From Beaufortia kweichowensis (taxonomy: Eukaryota > Chordata > Actinopteri > Cypriniformes > Gastromyzontidae), in the NCBI GenBank assembly GCA_019155185.1, contig CM032808.1, forward strand, positions 4,575,255 through 4,639,254: 64,000 bases of DNA, written 5' to 3'. Every line of letters begins with the position of its first letter. Position 1 is the first letter of the stretch. A program made the translations under genes and the position numbers. Shown piece by piece: positions 1 to 11,500 of the stretch. The notes under the pieces are model-generated. The model was not told the origin of the DNA. It saw nothing but the letters and a program-made list of their open reading frames with translations, and made no database searches.

Positions 1-235
1 TGCACGGCTGACTTTAACAAACCACATCCAGAATCCAGCACGTACAAAATAACAACAGGCAGAAAACAACAATACCGGACCAGGGACTGAACAAAAAGAC
101 AGGGCTTTAAAGAGTCAGTAATTGCTGGTGACAGGTGCAGGTGATTCGGGATTACAGATGGTGAACAGGTGAGCGGGGTGCAAAGGAGTGTGGGAAAGTG
201 AGTCCAGAGGGAGGTGCAGAGTGGAATCATGACAA
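1..235 (-). mobile_element. Gypsy-type LTR fragment
   Basis: This stretch resembles the LTR at 48920-49223 in the same orientation. Both carry aacaacaataccgga, then a run of the type 'gggctttaaagagtc', then a similar 'caggtg..gattcggga' segment. I infer a partial LTR of a related Gypsy element. No pol coding sequence sits next to it, and the sequence runs straight into an L2 endonuclease piece near 236. The left side is cut by the window edge. Similarity was judged by eye only. Confidence 0.5.
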
Positions 236-750
236 TCTGCAGCCAGTACTAGTTCTGATAAAAAGTCACCAAATTCTTTAATAAAGTCTGTGTGGTGCCC
301 TGGTGGCCTATATACTGTAGCCAGGAGAAATTTTAAGAATGTTTTATCATTTACATTAGATGACATAATATTAAGTACCATTGTTTCAAATGAGTTATAT
401 TTAAAATTAGACTTCTGGTCAATGCTAAAGTTATTACTTTAGAGTAGAGTAGAGTGCAGCAACATCTCCCCCTCTGCCCTTTAGACGAGGCTCATGTTTA
501 TAACAGTAGTCTTGGGGAATGGACTCATTCAGAGTGATATAATCATCTGGCTTCAGCCATGTTTCTGTTAGACAAAATCTAATTTACGATCTGTGATCAT
601 ATCATTAACAAAAAGTGCTTTAGTAGTGAGTGATCTTATTTATTAGTGAGTATTAATTGTTTATCTATATTTTGTTTGTTTTTCATTTGTTGAACATTTA
701 TTAAATTACTTATGCAAGGTTTGCGCAATTTTTTGTAATTGCTAGTCCGG
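236..750 (-). pseudogene. L2-type LINE ORF2, endonuclease N-terminal fragment
   Basis: Read on the minus strand this is the start of the apurinic-type endonuclease of an L2-like non-LTR retrotransposon. Visible landmarks are the LNIRSLTNKA-type first strand, LTETWLKPDDYI with the catalytic Glu, and the later VYRPPGHHTDF block. The endonuclease nicks target DNA to prime reverse transcription. The same sequence occurs on the plus strand at 35486-35847 and 32396-32824, which confirms a repeat family. Several stops and frame changes are present and the reading stops near 236, where the LTR scrap begins. It is a dead fragment. ORF1 of what appears to be the same copy lies just upstream at 863-1333. 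Confidence 0.75.
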
Positions 751-862
751 GGGACAGACACAGTCTATGTGTTGCATATTATCTGTGCTATGTGACATGT
801 GATGGCTGGCAGACGGTTGGTATAAGCCAGTCTGTCTGCTCCCTGACCTGGGCCCCAGTTAG

Positions 863-1333
863 TCAAGGTTTAGCATTAACATTAAGACTACGTGCCATAT
901 TTCTAGACAAAAGAGCTTTGATGTTAGGCATGCTGGCTTCCGATAAACATTGGACTATGGTGGCTGGTGCCTCTATTTTTACGTTCCGTACAATAGAATC
1001 CCCTATAACTAGTGCACTTTCTGCATATTTCTTGGTAGGTGTTTCACCAACTGGGGCAAATTTATTTGAGACTGTAATCGGAATGGTTGAGCGGTGTTTT
1101 GTCCTGTGACTATGCTGTCTCATAGTCACAAAATTTCCCTGCTGCGGGGGATCTGCAACTGGAACCGAACAATGTGCAGAGCTAGTTACGCTACTCGCAT
1201 CCAAAGTGTTATCTAAAACCATATTACTCTTACTTTCCTCAAACAGTGCATGTAACAATACTGGGAGAAGATGCCATGACTCACCGCGTTTGTTGTTGGG
1301 TTTCAACTTACCAAAGTTATTTGAATCACTCAC
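863..1333 (-). pseudogene. L2-type LINE ORF1 with SGNH/esterase-like motif
   Basis: The 156-residue frame contains ALVIGDSIVRNVKI, a GDS block like the nucleophile motif of the SGNH esterase domain found in ORF1 of CR1/L2-type LINEs. After about residue 135 the frame jumps to LLSRNMARSLN, which resembles the end of that domain (compare 'LLSRNLAKFI' endings of the family). The middle of the esterase, including the expected GGND and Asp/His blocks, is therefore missing. I infer an internal deletion of roughly 90 codons. It lies 5' of the endonuclease fragment at 236-750 in the same orientation, which is the normal ORF1-ORF2 order. The start codon is the first Met of the open frame. It is non-functional. 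Confidence 0.65.
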
Positions 1334-1634
1334 AGATGATGTGCGGGAGAAAATTTATAGTAAGCACAGAACGCGAAATGCAAGCTAACAAGCAAATGTG
1401 GTAGGCTACAAACAATAAATACAGAAAACAGTCTATGAAGCTAGTTTGCTAATGCGGTGTTTGTGTTACTCTAAATTATCTATTTATTATAACTTAGATT
1501 TACAAAGCCAACAGTATCTATATACGCTTGTATAAACTAAATATTATTATATTATATTAGTGAAATATTACATAGTAGTAGTAAAAATTATAGAAAGACG
1601 CTAATAAAACTTGTTTGAAGTTGAGCTTGCGCCT
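1334..1634. other. AT-rich non-coding stretch
   Basis: No coding signal is visible. Because it lies immediately 5' of the minus-strand L2 ORF1 it may include that element's 5' untranslated region, but no boundary can be seen. Confidence 0.3.
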
Positions 1635-2405
1635 ACAAAGTTTAAGTTTATTTGTATAGCGCTTTAACAATGTAGCACTGTTTCAAAGCAGCTTTACAGC
1701 AGAATAAACAGAATGACAAGCAGAGAAATACAAAAGCTAATTTAATAACTAATATTTAATATCAGCAGTCTCCTAGTGAGCACTCCAACACAGCGACAGT
1801 GGCAAGGAACCCAAACTCCAAATATATATCCTATATATATATATAAATATATGGAGAAAAAACCTTGGGAGAACCCAGGCTCACTTGGAGGGTAATTTCT
1901 CCTCTGACGCGTCACAGCTGCATCATTTGATTTAAAGTCGTGTACTAAATTTGCTAAAATTTGAAGCCATGTAGGTCTGAGTTTTGAGTCGATCTGGATT
2001 ATTAGTTGTGATTGAATTTAAAAATGTGTTAGCTTACAGCTAATGTGGCCGGTATCAAGCACGTTTAATTTAATTAGAGTTTAATTAGGGTTAATGATTT
2101 TGACTGAATTAAGATTAGGTCTGATTTGTGCTAGGTCTGATTTGTGTCAGCTCAGGGTATGGACTGGATGCTGATATGTTCAAACTTTTTTGTTCTTGTG
2201 AGAACTCTAGCCGCTGCATTTTGAACTAGTTGGAGCTTTTGTAATAGGCTAGCTGGACAGCCACCTAATAATGCATTGCAGTAATCTAGAGTGCACTTCC
2301 GGTGTGTGAGGCAAGACAGTTTTATAGAAGTGACGCACACAGAAGCAGTCGTTATGACAATTAGTTTTTGCATGAACACTCTGTGATCCTTCTTAAGTTT
2401 CATAC
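1635..2405 (-). mobile_element. L2-type LINE 3' end (RT C-terminal remnant plus tail)
   Basis: On the minus strand 2152-2403 encodes LDYCNALLGG followed by LLQKLQLVQNAAARVLTR, the conserved post-RT block of L2/CR1-type ORF2 proteins. Downstream on that strand (towards 1635) lies non-coding sequence with the ttatttgtatagcgcttt motif that is common in fish repeat tails. This is a 5'-truncated copy separate from the one at 236-1333, because its 3' part lies upstream of that copy's ORF1. Only about 80 codons remain, so it is a dead fragment. Confidence 0.65.
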
Positions 2406-2856
2406 TTTAGTAGGCGCTTTGTTGTGGAGACTTTTAAAACTACCCACTCCGCTGCTGTTGTCTCAGGTAAAATTGAAACTGATAACTTTTAGTCAATCAC
2501 AAAAGCTATAATAACACAAATAAAAGTGGTTACTAATGTCATTGTCAAGCATTAATGTTGAGCCCTGCAATGACAGCTTTAACTTGTAAATGCCCACCAC
2601 AAACACCTGAATGCCCCCCTTTTAAAAATCTGGCTTTCAGCCCCAGTAGTCTTCGTCTTTATTTTCAAAATATTTCTACTTTAATCTCGTAATGTTGCTA
2701 TTTTTTTTTAGGTGGCACTAATCCAGGTCTAACCCTGAATATAAAAACGAAAATCAAGACGAATTCTCATTTTTTGTTTGCGGTTTACAAATGGGGCCAT
2801 ATGGCTTATAAGTAAAATAATATATTGTTTGTGAATAAGTGGGCAGAGTGGTTTTC

Positions 2857-2918
<62 letters not shown>

Positions 2919-3189
2919 TTTAATAATATTTTTACTAACCATGCATGAATGTTTTCTCGAGAACTCAAGTGTTCACATACATGTTGTTTTTATATTATTG
3001 TACCACAGTTTGTCCTTAATACAGGGCAGTGTGACATCAACCATTAAAGAGGTCATATGACGGTTCTAAAAAGAACATTATTTTGTGTATTTGGTTGAAT
3101 GTGTTTTCGTGGTTTTAGGGTTTAAAAAGTCATTAAGCAATTAATGTAATGTCGCCTTTTGTTACAATTGTGTTGCTTTATCTGAAATC
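2406..3189. other. Non-coding AT-rich DNA
   Basis: No gene is supported. The only distinct object is the TA microsatellite at 2863-2911. Open frames crossing it are artefacts of the repeat. Confidence 0.4.
2863..2911. repeat. (TA)n microsatellite followed by oligo-T
   Basis: About 24 uninterrupted TA dinucleotides followed by about 11 T residues. Seen directly. Confidence 0.97.
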
Positions 3190-3890
3190 AATTATGAGGA
3201 TTTTCAAAGGGGCTCAGTCTCCCCTTCCTCTTCTGATGAGGAAGGGGATCCACTGGTAATATGATATTATGCAATGTCAAGGGATATTACAATTATAATA
3301 CATTATAACTATGGTAACTATCTGGAGTTCATCATGTGTTATAAATCATGCAGTGGTTATCCCCCTCCTGTTGATGCACAGGACCTCTTCAGCACTGGCA
3401 GCAGACAAAAGTTGGCACACCAGCACCCGTTGCATATGTGTGACTCTTGATTGCCAACACACTTTCAGCCCAGATCTCTTTCGGGCCTGATTGCCCATGG
3501 GACATTTTTCACGACATGTTATGGTTATAACGGCCTCGAGACTGGGCTAGGGTGCAGTGCGCATCTCTTGTTCTTGTTCAGGGCAAGCATGTGCTGATCC
3601 GGTCGCACAGCACAGCCATTGTCACAGCACATCCACCACAAGGGTGGTGTGCGCTTACAGTGCATGGTGCAACTGGCCTGTCGCTTCTTCCTGTGGAATC
3701 AGCAGAACTTTACATGACACTCATGTTTCCGGCATCCTCAACCATGCAGCGGATGTGCTCTCAGAAAATATATGGATATATGGAAAATTGGACCTGTTTG
3801 CCTCCCAGGAGATTTCCCATTGTCCACATTATTTTCCATGAAGAGGGTGGGAGACCTGCAAGCTTTCTTTTTTCTGAGAAGTGAATACAC
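3190..3890 (+). pseudogene. DIRS-like retrotransposon relic, RNase H region
   Basis: In one plus frame the sequence reads VSGILNHAADVLS, the last RNase H block of DIRS-type pol (canonical IPG.LN.AADALSR). It is followed by DLFASQEISHCPHYF, which matches the 'DLFASPETTHCPLWFSL' block seen in the DIRS copy at 63555-64000. Upstream, VLIRSHSTAIV in another frame aligns with the canonical VRTDNTATV block, its Asp lost. Multiple frameshifts and stops show old decay. The partner recombinase remnant is at 4190-4680 in the same orientation, separated by about 300 bp of foreign sequence. Confidence 0.65.
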
Positions 3891-4189
3891 TGTAAAAATT
3901 AAAACTTTCTTAAGGAGCCATTTGATTTTGTTTACCTGCCACACTGGCAGAACCATCACAAGGACACTGAGGCACCTTTTTTCTACAAAGAATGGTTCTC
4001 CTGAGGAACTTCAGAACTAAATTTCATGAATCCACAGGATATTTGGAGCACTAGGGCTGACCCCGAATAGTCGAAGATTCAATGCTTCGATAGAAGGAGC
4101 CTGATTTGACTGCTAATGGTGCTAAATGTCGGATTTGCTATAGAACGTCTGGTTTTCTCCCAAATAAGTAAGTGTACAGCCTATTATGA

Positions 4190-4680
4190 TAATGCTGTTA
4201 AAAAAAGTGCTGTGTTCAGTACGTGAACTGCACCTCTACCTGGACCGCACATGGAGCTTCAGGGGCTTTGAACAGCTGTTTGTCTGTTTTGAAGGACAGC
4301 ACAAGGGGAAAGCTGGATCATGGAAGCCATTTAGATCGCATACCGATCACAAGACCTGTCATGCCCACTTGGTGTGAGAGCTTACTTCACCAGAAGAGTC
4401 GCAAACTCTTGGGCACAGACATCTGCAGAGCTCAGGCTGGGCTATGCCCAATACCTTTTTTACAAAAGATGCAATTTTACAAAATAGTGTGATTTTACAA
4501 TCTTTGCATGGAGCCAGTGTTAGCCCGTATAGCGAGACTATACATTATGTCCATATGTTACTCCCTATGGTGGGATATGTTTTCCGTAGTGCTCCCCTTT
4601 ATATGAGGGGTAAGCCCTTTCCAATGTCGGCTGAATGTTTGAAATCTAGAGAGATAACGAGCATCAAAGTTTGATTTCAC
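4190..4680 (+). pseudogene. DIRS-like tyrosine recombinase relic
   Basis: The frame at 4186-4377 reads VRELHLYLDRTWSFRGFEQLFVCF, matching the DIRS recombinase block seen as VRALDTYIHRTAQWRTSEQLFVCF in the copy near 19480-19560. Downstream fragments (VRAYFTRRVANSW by frame switching) correspond to the catalytic H-x-x-R region but have lost the His. It lies 3' of the RNase H relic at 3190-3890, giving the expected RNase H then recombinase order. I regard both as one very old DIRS copy. The sequence between them (about 3890-4190) is unassigned. Confidence 0.55.
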
Positions 4681-7160
4681 CCATTATTTCACTATGATTT
4701 CAATCTTTGACATGACCTTACTCAGAAAAAAAATAAAGATATAAATGTAGTAATGTGAAGATTGTGTAGAAAGGTTTTATGTAGAAAACAGAAATATCAG
4801 GAAAATGAGAAATTAAAAAAAAAGAGTTTTTACAGACAGGATCACATATGGTAAAAACAAACAATTTGAAGTGCTTTTACCTTGATTTGTTCTGTATCAT
4901 CTTATAGCCAAAAGCAATATTTTGGCCCTGTGCAGGTTCTAGGAATTTTCTCCAGGTAACAGGATCAATGTTGAAAGCCGTCACTGATTGAAGAACTAAA
5001 ATATTAAAGACTAAATTAGGATATGGAAACTTAAAGTTCATATAATTAGCATCATGTAAAAATCATAAAATATTAGTTGTTAGGGAACAACACATGTCTT
5101 AAAATCCTCTGTAGCCAATTTGATTAAACCCAGGTTTAGTTTATTTACAAACGTCTTAAACAAAAACTGGATGTGACTAAACCTGACTCTATTTGACTAG
5201 ACAAAGAATTCACCAACAGCAAATGGGAACATCTAGGTAATAGGCTTGTTCGAGTTAAACTTGTTTGAAACCATGCAAATAACTGCCCCATACCAAATGC
5301 AAAGGATTCTGGTTAGACAATTTGTCTTACTTTAATCCGCTAGTCTGAGCTATAGACAGACCTATTTCTACAGTAATATGCCGGTCATTTTATTTTTCAT
5401 TTTTTCATTTTCAAGTTTGTTCATTGGTCTAGCATGATAAAAAGCCCTGTTCCATTAAAGAAAAGCTGCCAATTAATTTGCTGAATTATATGCCAGTCAT
5501 GTGTGCTGATTGGTTATGTATGCTTCATGTTTAGCGCTGTTGAAACCTGACTGACATTTGTACTACTGAAACTGTGAGGATCATTAATGATTCTGTTTTT
5601 TTTTTAAATGTACATGCTTGTCATGTGTGTTCGATTACCAAATAAATATGTTCAGTGTCTAAAAGACATTATACAACCAGCAATGTAATGTTAATTTCTG
5701 GATATAATAATTTAATTCTGAATATAATATTAATTAATATTATATATTAACTAATGAGAGGATTCCCACGCCCGCTAAAAGCATTCAGTTATGACTCAGC
5801 TAAAGATCCGCTGATTACGCATTTTAATTTACCGATCACTTATGAAGGTAAAGTAACAACAACAAAAAATTGCATGCAGGATAAAATTTGTGAAAATGTA
5901 TGTGACAATGCAAGACAAAATAACTAAAATAAATAAGTTTGCACCATTGGTACTGGCTTTTCGTAAGTGTAAAGTCATGTGTTGCAAAACTGCAACTTCA
6001 TATTAACGTCAAAAAGAATATGATCTGTATTCTACTGACCTCAGTTTTTCCACACTGATACTTTTGGCAAGTTTTTTGAGCTAAAAATGTGTCCAAAAGC
6101 CTTGCAAGCCTGTAAACGCTGATTTACAAACAAAAACAATAGTGTTAAGAACTGCAAATGGATTCACTGTTAAGAATATGTCTCTGTGTGTAAAATACAG
6201 CTGTTGCAAAGATGTACATAACTCGTTGCGTACGTGGGGAATAGCTTTTTCCTGAAATAACCTGATATGTATGGTTACGTCTCACTTTTAGCTGAGCTTA
6301 CAGTTTTGTCATGATTCTCTCACTCATTTAAGTGGGACTTCTTTCTTGTAACCAATCAGAAGAGACTCTTGTTGACTCTTTGTTTTCTCTTCTCTGATTG
6401 ACTTAATAATGCAACAGGAACGTTAGTACCAGCCTTTATTAATACATAAATAAATTCACTTAATAAATGAATTTAACTACATAGCTTGTAAAGTTTACTT
6501 CAATTGTTAATTAATGATTATATACGTAATAATTTAATAGTAATTTTAGAGAATAGAAATTTCCAATTAATAGGCTGTTTGTGGTGAACTCCCAAACTGG
6601 GGTTCAGGAGGGAATTGCCAGGGGTTTGTGAGTTAAGTTGAAAAACAATTAAATTACAATTAAATCATAAAATGTAAACAAATAATTTTGTAAAAAATTT
6701 ACTAACCATAAAAATATATTTTATTTGTTTAATCTGCATATTGTAAGACTGGTGCCAAGATGTCCAAACCAAAAGGACATCACATCCTGGGGAACAAAGG
6801 ACTCTTTCCAACATATTGAGTTCCCCCACAGAGTTTGCATCCCCATCTCAGATAGCACACCTCAAAGGATGCTGATTGCGAACTCACATCTCACATCTGT
6901 CTCCTTCTCCCCCTCTCTTCATCTATTTCCCCTCAGCTCAGAGAGCCCCAAAACTCACCTATGAACTGTATTTCAGATATACCACAATCTGTGTGGTCAA
7001 AGTATCTAAATATTCACGTCTGATATCATTTGAAATGTCTCTGAAATGATGTGCAACTCACACAATGGTCTTATCCCCACAACAGTAGAGCAGATCATAA
7101 CAAAGGTTTAAGGAGTTTGGAGATATTCTGCTCACTGCTGTGGGTGTGTCCTTCCTGGGC
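4681..7160. other. Long non-coding stretch without recognisable elements
   Basis: About 2.5 kb of AT-rich sequence. Short open frames (for example 6725-6964) show no known motif, and composition does not suggest exons. I see no tRNA, microsatellite or terminal repeat that I can support. Confidence 0.4.
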
Positions 7161-7164
7161 TCTT

Positions 7165-7425
7165 TCATGGAAATGTTAAACGATACTGAAGTTACCAAAC
7201 TTCTCTCCTGCAACCCCACCACCTGCCCACTCGACCCAATCCCCTCCCATCTGCTCCAATCCATCTCTAGCACAGTCACTCCATCACTCACGCACATTAT
7301 TAACTCCTCACTCCTCTCTGGCACTTTCCCCACTACATTTAAACAGGCCCGGGTCACCCCGTTGCTTAAAAAAACCCACTCTCAACCCTTCCCTCACCGA
7401 CAGCTACAGACCTGTCTCTCTCCTG
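7165..7425 (+). pseudogene. L2-type LINE RT fragment
   Basis: The plus frame reads EVTKLLSCNPTTCPLDPIPS and continues to the QARVTPLLKK block. It is almost identical to the start of the RT domain in the minus-strand L2 at 56762-58561. After LLKK a small indel shifts frame and the similarity stops near 7425, where a tandem repeat begins. About 80 codons survive, so it is non-functional. Confidence 0.85.
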
Positions 7426-7880
7426 CAATCACATTCACTATATGGGACTATCATAGTGGTAGTCATAACCTCTGGTCATTGCCTGTACTTTAATTAAATT
7501 GTTATGTAGTTATATTAATAACTATATGGGGTCAGATCAAATCCCTTATGGTGCTGGCCATAACCTCTGATTAATGTTTAAGCTTTGAACTAAGTTTTTA
7601 TGCAATTGCATTCACTATATGGGGCTATCATAGTGGTAGTCATAACATCTGGTCATTGTCTCTGTTATGATTAAGTTGTTATGTAGTTATATTAATAACT
7701 ATATGGGGTCAGATCAAACCCCTTACGGTGCTGGCCATAACCTCTGATTATTATCTGATCCTTGAACTAAGTTGTTATATAGGTGATTGTATGGGGCTAC
7801 ATGGGTACCTTTTAGTAATAGTAGGCGGGAGCTACATTGTTAAATTGCTTTAGCCATAACCTCTGGTTATACGGTCGAGT
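7425..7880. repeat. Tandem repeat, unit about 177 bp, 2.5 copies
   Basis: The block beginning 'cattcactatatggg' near 7432 recurs near 7609 with few changes, including the 'ggccataacctctga' segment. A shorter third part follows from about 7730. The period is close to 177 bp. No coding content. Confidence 0.85.
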
Positions 7881-8321
7881 TTGTGATCGTGGGCCCGCAC
7901 ACGGCCGGTGCGAGGACCCTGTACAACAATGAGAACCTAATGTACGAGTACAATAACAATAGCGAGTTGATGGAATGATCAAACATTTATCTAAATTTAG
8001 GGATCATAACCTTTACAAGGTTTTAAACCTTTAAAAAGGCTTTTGCAGTCAGATAAAATTGCGTAATCAAAAGTAACGACAAAGCTCCGGAAAAGACCGA
8101 ACGTGCTGAAACCTTCACCATTGCCACTGGACTCGTTGGGCCAGTGGGTGGTTTCTCTCCCTTACAATATCATGAGACCAATACACAACACTACAATATA
8201 GGCTATCAGAAAACTGAGAACTCATGCAAAATGGACAGATACTTTTTATGTACAAATAAAAGAAAATCAGCAGATGAAGGTCAAATAACAGGTAAGAATA
8301 CCAAATATAGCTGCAAGCAGA

Positions 8322-8487
8322 AATAACGAGGTCAAGCACACCAAGCCTAATAGTACAAAAGAAAATGTGGACATCTGTGATGATGAGTTTTAACCATGTT
8401 TCATAACTGCTTGTCACAAACTCATCATCACAGATGTCCACATTTTCTTTTGTACTATTGGGCTTGGTTTGCTTGACCCCGTTATTG
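8322..8487. repeat. Long inverted repeat (hairpin), arms about 69 bp, spacer about 27 bp
   Basis: Positions 8322-8390 and 8418-8487 are reverse complements with only a few mismatches (for example cacacca versus caaacca). The core aaaatgtggacatctgtgat matches perfectly. The spacer is 8391-8417. The left arm follows 'atagctgcaagcag', a phrase that also begins the repeats at 21922 and 28086. It may therefore be a foldback non-autonomous transposon. Confidence 0.93.
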
Positions 8488-9399
8488 CTGGGGCATTACA
8501 AACAGTATTAAATTGATTATAACCTTTGACCAGTAGGTAGTGCTGTGACCAAATTAGGAGGCCATAATGATGAGCTTATGATGACACTGCCAGGTTTCAT
8601 GTCAATACACAAAAGGAATTTTTTTTGGAGGATAAAAAAAGATTTTTTGAGGAAGTTATTGCTTCAACTCCATTTTGCATGCATGCCATCAAAATCGTGG
8701 ACAAGTTATACGAAAACGGTTTCATCAATCACAACGAATTACGTTTCTTTTCTGTCTGAGTGTCTCTCGATAAAAGATACCAAGTTTCATGCAAATTAGA
8801 TAAAAGCTAAAGAAGGAGTTCGAAAAGTAGGTTTTTAATATGACTCAGAACCACAAACATGTAGGTTCACCTCTGACAGATTTGCTATGGTAGGACTCAA
8901 CATGCTTGCAAACATATTTTTGTAAATGTTATTATATCTTTTGACCACAAGGGGGCGCCATGAAAACCTTAGGGGTTACCCTCAAAACATGGTGGTAATA
9001 AAGCATACAAAGTTTTGTCGCGATACGCCATTGCGTTTGTAAAATACTGCAATTTACAACAAAATTCAAAATGGCCGACGACCAAAATGGCCAACTATGG
9101 AACATTGCACATTACATGGCTTGGCATGCAACACAGAATCAAACAAAACCACTCCTATGATTTTAAACTTGAGTATTCAAAAGTCATAAGCAGTGGTACA
9201 TGGTACAAAAGAAAATATATGCGTACAACTCTGATGATGACATGTTAAATGCAGTTTTAAAACACAGGAATAAGCATATAAAACACATGAAATTGCTTAT
9301 AACTTTTGACCAGTAGGTGGCGCTGTCAACCAATTACAAAGCAGCGATAAAGATGTGCTACGGTGAGACGTACCAAGTTTAGTGTCAATAAGTCAGACA

Positions 9400-9480
9400 C
9401 CTCACCCCTAATCACTCCTAGTGTGCCACTGGTAACTTGTAAGTTGCTTTGGATAAAAGCGTCTGCTAAATGTAAATGCA
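9400..9480 (+). mobile_element. L2/SINE-type 3' tail
   Basis: Contains 'ttgctttggataaaagcg' and 'tctgctaaatgtaaatgc', the 3' end shared by fish L2 elements and their SINE partners. The same tail occurs at 13490-13545, 14745-14812 and, inverted, at 56570-56620. The 5' part is truncated. Confidence 0.8.
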
Positions 9481-10544
9481 TAAGTTTTGGGAAGATACAG
9501 CCTCATGTCTTTTTAGCATGATCACATTTCAATTCCTTGACATGGTATACAAGAATCGTTCAACCAATAAAGATTTTTTGATAACTTTTTGTCAGGTTTG
9601 TCTCTGGATGCAAGAAACCAAATTTCATGCCAACTGGACGAAATTTGTAGGAGGAGTTTGAAAAAGTATGCTTCGAACTTGGTACAAAACGAATTACCAT
9701 GATCCAGCAAATTAAAATTATAAAATAATTTAAGAAAATGTTGTATTTGATAACCAATAAACATTGTTATATCTTATATCTCAAAACCTGACAGATCCTT
9801 TCAGGTCATGGCCCAGATGAAACGTATCAAGTTTCCTTGCAATACGTATTTGCGTTCATAAAATATTGAATTTTTTGACAAAATTGACAATACCTGCAAG
9901 TGTGCGGGAATACTGTTGGATCTTCTGGTTTGCCTTGTAAGTTTTCCCATATATATATAAAGTATATATATAAATATATTGCATAAATACAAAAGAATTG
10001 GTCAGAGTAGTCTGAAACGAGTAATCAACCAGTCATCATTCTTTGCAAGTAAGTCTGCACGGTTTCTAAGTACACATCTTTTGTGCAGCACTCTGTCTGC
10101 CAAATCTAGCAATAACGCAATATTAGCCATAGCAAATGTTCATTGTTATGCCTCATTCTGGCTATTTATAATATAAAATAATAATGAATAATTATTATAA
10201 TTAAGAGACTAATTGGTACATCCCTTACAAAAGTGAATAATTATTTGATAAAATTGTTACATTACATTATATAACTGCTGTTCATAATTATAGTAAAAAG
10301 GAAAACATAGTATAATAATATAATAATTCTGCACGATACATATGTGGCTATATAAGGTAATTACTTTTATATACATGCAAGCGCCCATCAATGAGCAAAA
10401 CGTTCGAATCATTTACAACCCATTTACTCGGGGCTGGGAGCAGGTGTAAATTTTGTGTGTACCTAGCATTTGTTAAATACAAACACTTGTGAATCCCAAC
10501 ATTTATGTCAGAACCGCTTTACGAACAACTTACACAAAAATTTG
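9481..10544. other. Non-coding AT-rich DNA
   Basis: The first 300 bp continues the repeat monomers of 7881-9480. The rest holds short TA runs near 9950-9980 and no recognisable gene. Small open frames are without motifs. Confidence 0.35.
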
Positions 10545-11500
10545 TGTAGTGCATGACACAGATCAGAGACATTATATTTGGTTATATTTCTTAAATATAA
10601 CTAAATACCCTCACCCACTCTAAAGCTATGCGCTGGGGGTCTGTTGCAACTACCCCCAAACATGCAGAAACAGACCTCTGGTGACCATAGCAACCCATAC
10701 TAAAAATGCAAGATAAGACTGTTTTACAACCCAAAGGAATATAGGAAGATTCACTCTCTCTTCATTCACTTTGTGACAAACAAAGGAACTTTTTTTAAAA
10801 TGGTATAATAGAGATGTATAAATGCTCATTTCTTCTTTTCCCATATAATGTGTCATTGTTGTCTATGTTTTTCATTTAAATGAATGTTCTGCAATTACTG
10901 ATTTAACCATAATCACATGCAGACCATGTTTGGTATCTATGAGTAGCCTTTTTGATCCCCTGGACATTAATGTACATTATAATTTAGTTACTCTTTTCAA
11001 ATTAGTTTTATTAAACTCTTTGAAGTCTCTCAATGACCGTCCAATCTGCTTTCATATGTAAAATACCTGTTTGGGAAGACAGAGATTACTTTCCCTTGGA
11101 ATGTACAAGCTCTGATTGGATCACTCATATCTTTGGGGTGTGACATCTTCACGGTTTAAAGACCACTGCACTCCTTTCTTCGCCCTCTTCCTTTTCTGGT
11201 GCTCTTCCCTTCCTGTCCTTTTCTCTGCGTGCTCCACATCAACTGGGTCCTTCCAAGTGCCCTTGGGGTTTTAACCCTTTTAGGCTCCTTTGATGATAGA
11301 AAAAGCCTGCACCGGACCCCTACGTTTGTGCCAGGCTGTGGCCTTGTCTTTCCATCTTTCAAAGACCCTTTGCCTGAGACTGGTTCTCTTTCTCATCGCC
11401 ACAACTTTCAGCCAAGATCAACAGGAGCCTCAACAACTGCATCAGGACACTTCCTTCTGATGGGCAAGACATGCAAGTATCATACTTATTAATGGATGCA
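10545..11500 (+). repeat. Dispersed repeat, copy 1 (inverted partner at 24236-26790)
   Basis: This stretch matches the reverse complement of 24236-26790, apart from the transposon at 24700-26491 in the partner. Shared landmarks in order are 'ctatgcgctgggggtc', 'accatagcaaccca', 'ttcattcactttgtgaca', 'aaaatggtataat', 'ttctgcaattactgattt', 'cactcatatctttggggtg' and 'catgcaagtatcatactta'. Copy 1 holds about 210 bp (roughly 11255-11465) that is absent from copy 2. No coding motif is visible, so the nature of the element is unknown. Confidence 0.85.

Larger units (their letters stand above)
7881..9480. repeat. Non-coding dispersed repeat region with recurring monomers
   Basis: Several phrases recur at a spacing of about 780 bp. 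'gaccagtaggt' next to a 'gcgctgt'-like block occurs at about 8530 and 9310. A 'ttttgaccacaag' variant occurs near 8940. A longer block ending in 'ccaagtttcatgcaa' and 'ggagttcgaaaa' near 8780-8830 recurs near 9610-9665. No protein-coding motif is present. The layout suggests diverged copies of a non-autonomous element. Confidence 0.5.

Noticed and set aside
4045..4165. Possible hAT-type terminus ('ctagggctgaccccgaatag')
   Set aside because: It resembles hAT-like ends in fish, but no matching inverted end or 8-bp target duplication could be found nearby.
6725..6964. 79-codon frame, possible exon
   Set aside because: No motif, no convincing splice sites, and it lies in non-coding DNA before an L2 fragment.
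10650..10856. 68-codon minus-strand frame in the dispersed repeat
   Set aside because: The partner copy is split by a transposon and shows indels out of frame, so there is no sign of selection.
11199..11492. Open frame of 97 codons in the dispersed repeat
   Set aside because: The inverted copy lacks most of it and no domain is recognisable.
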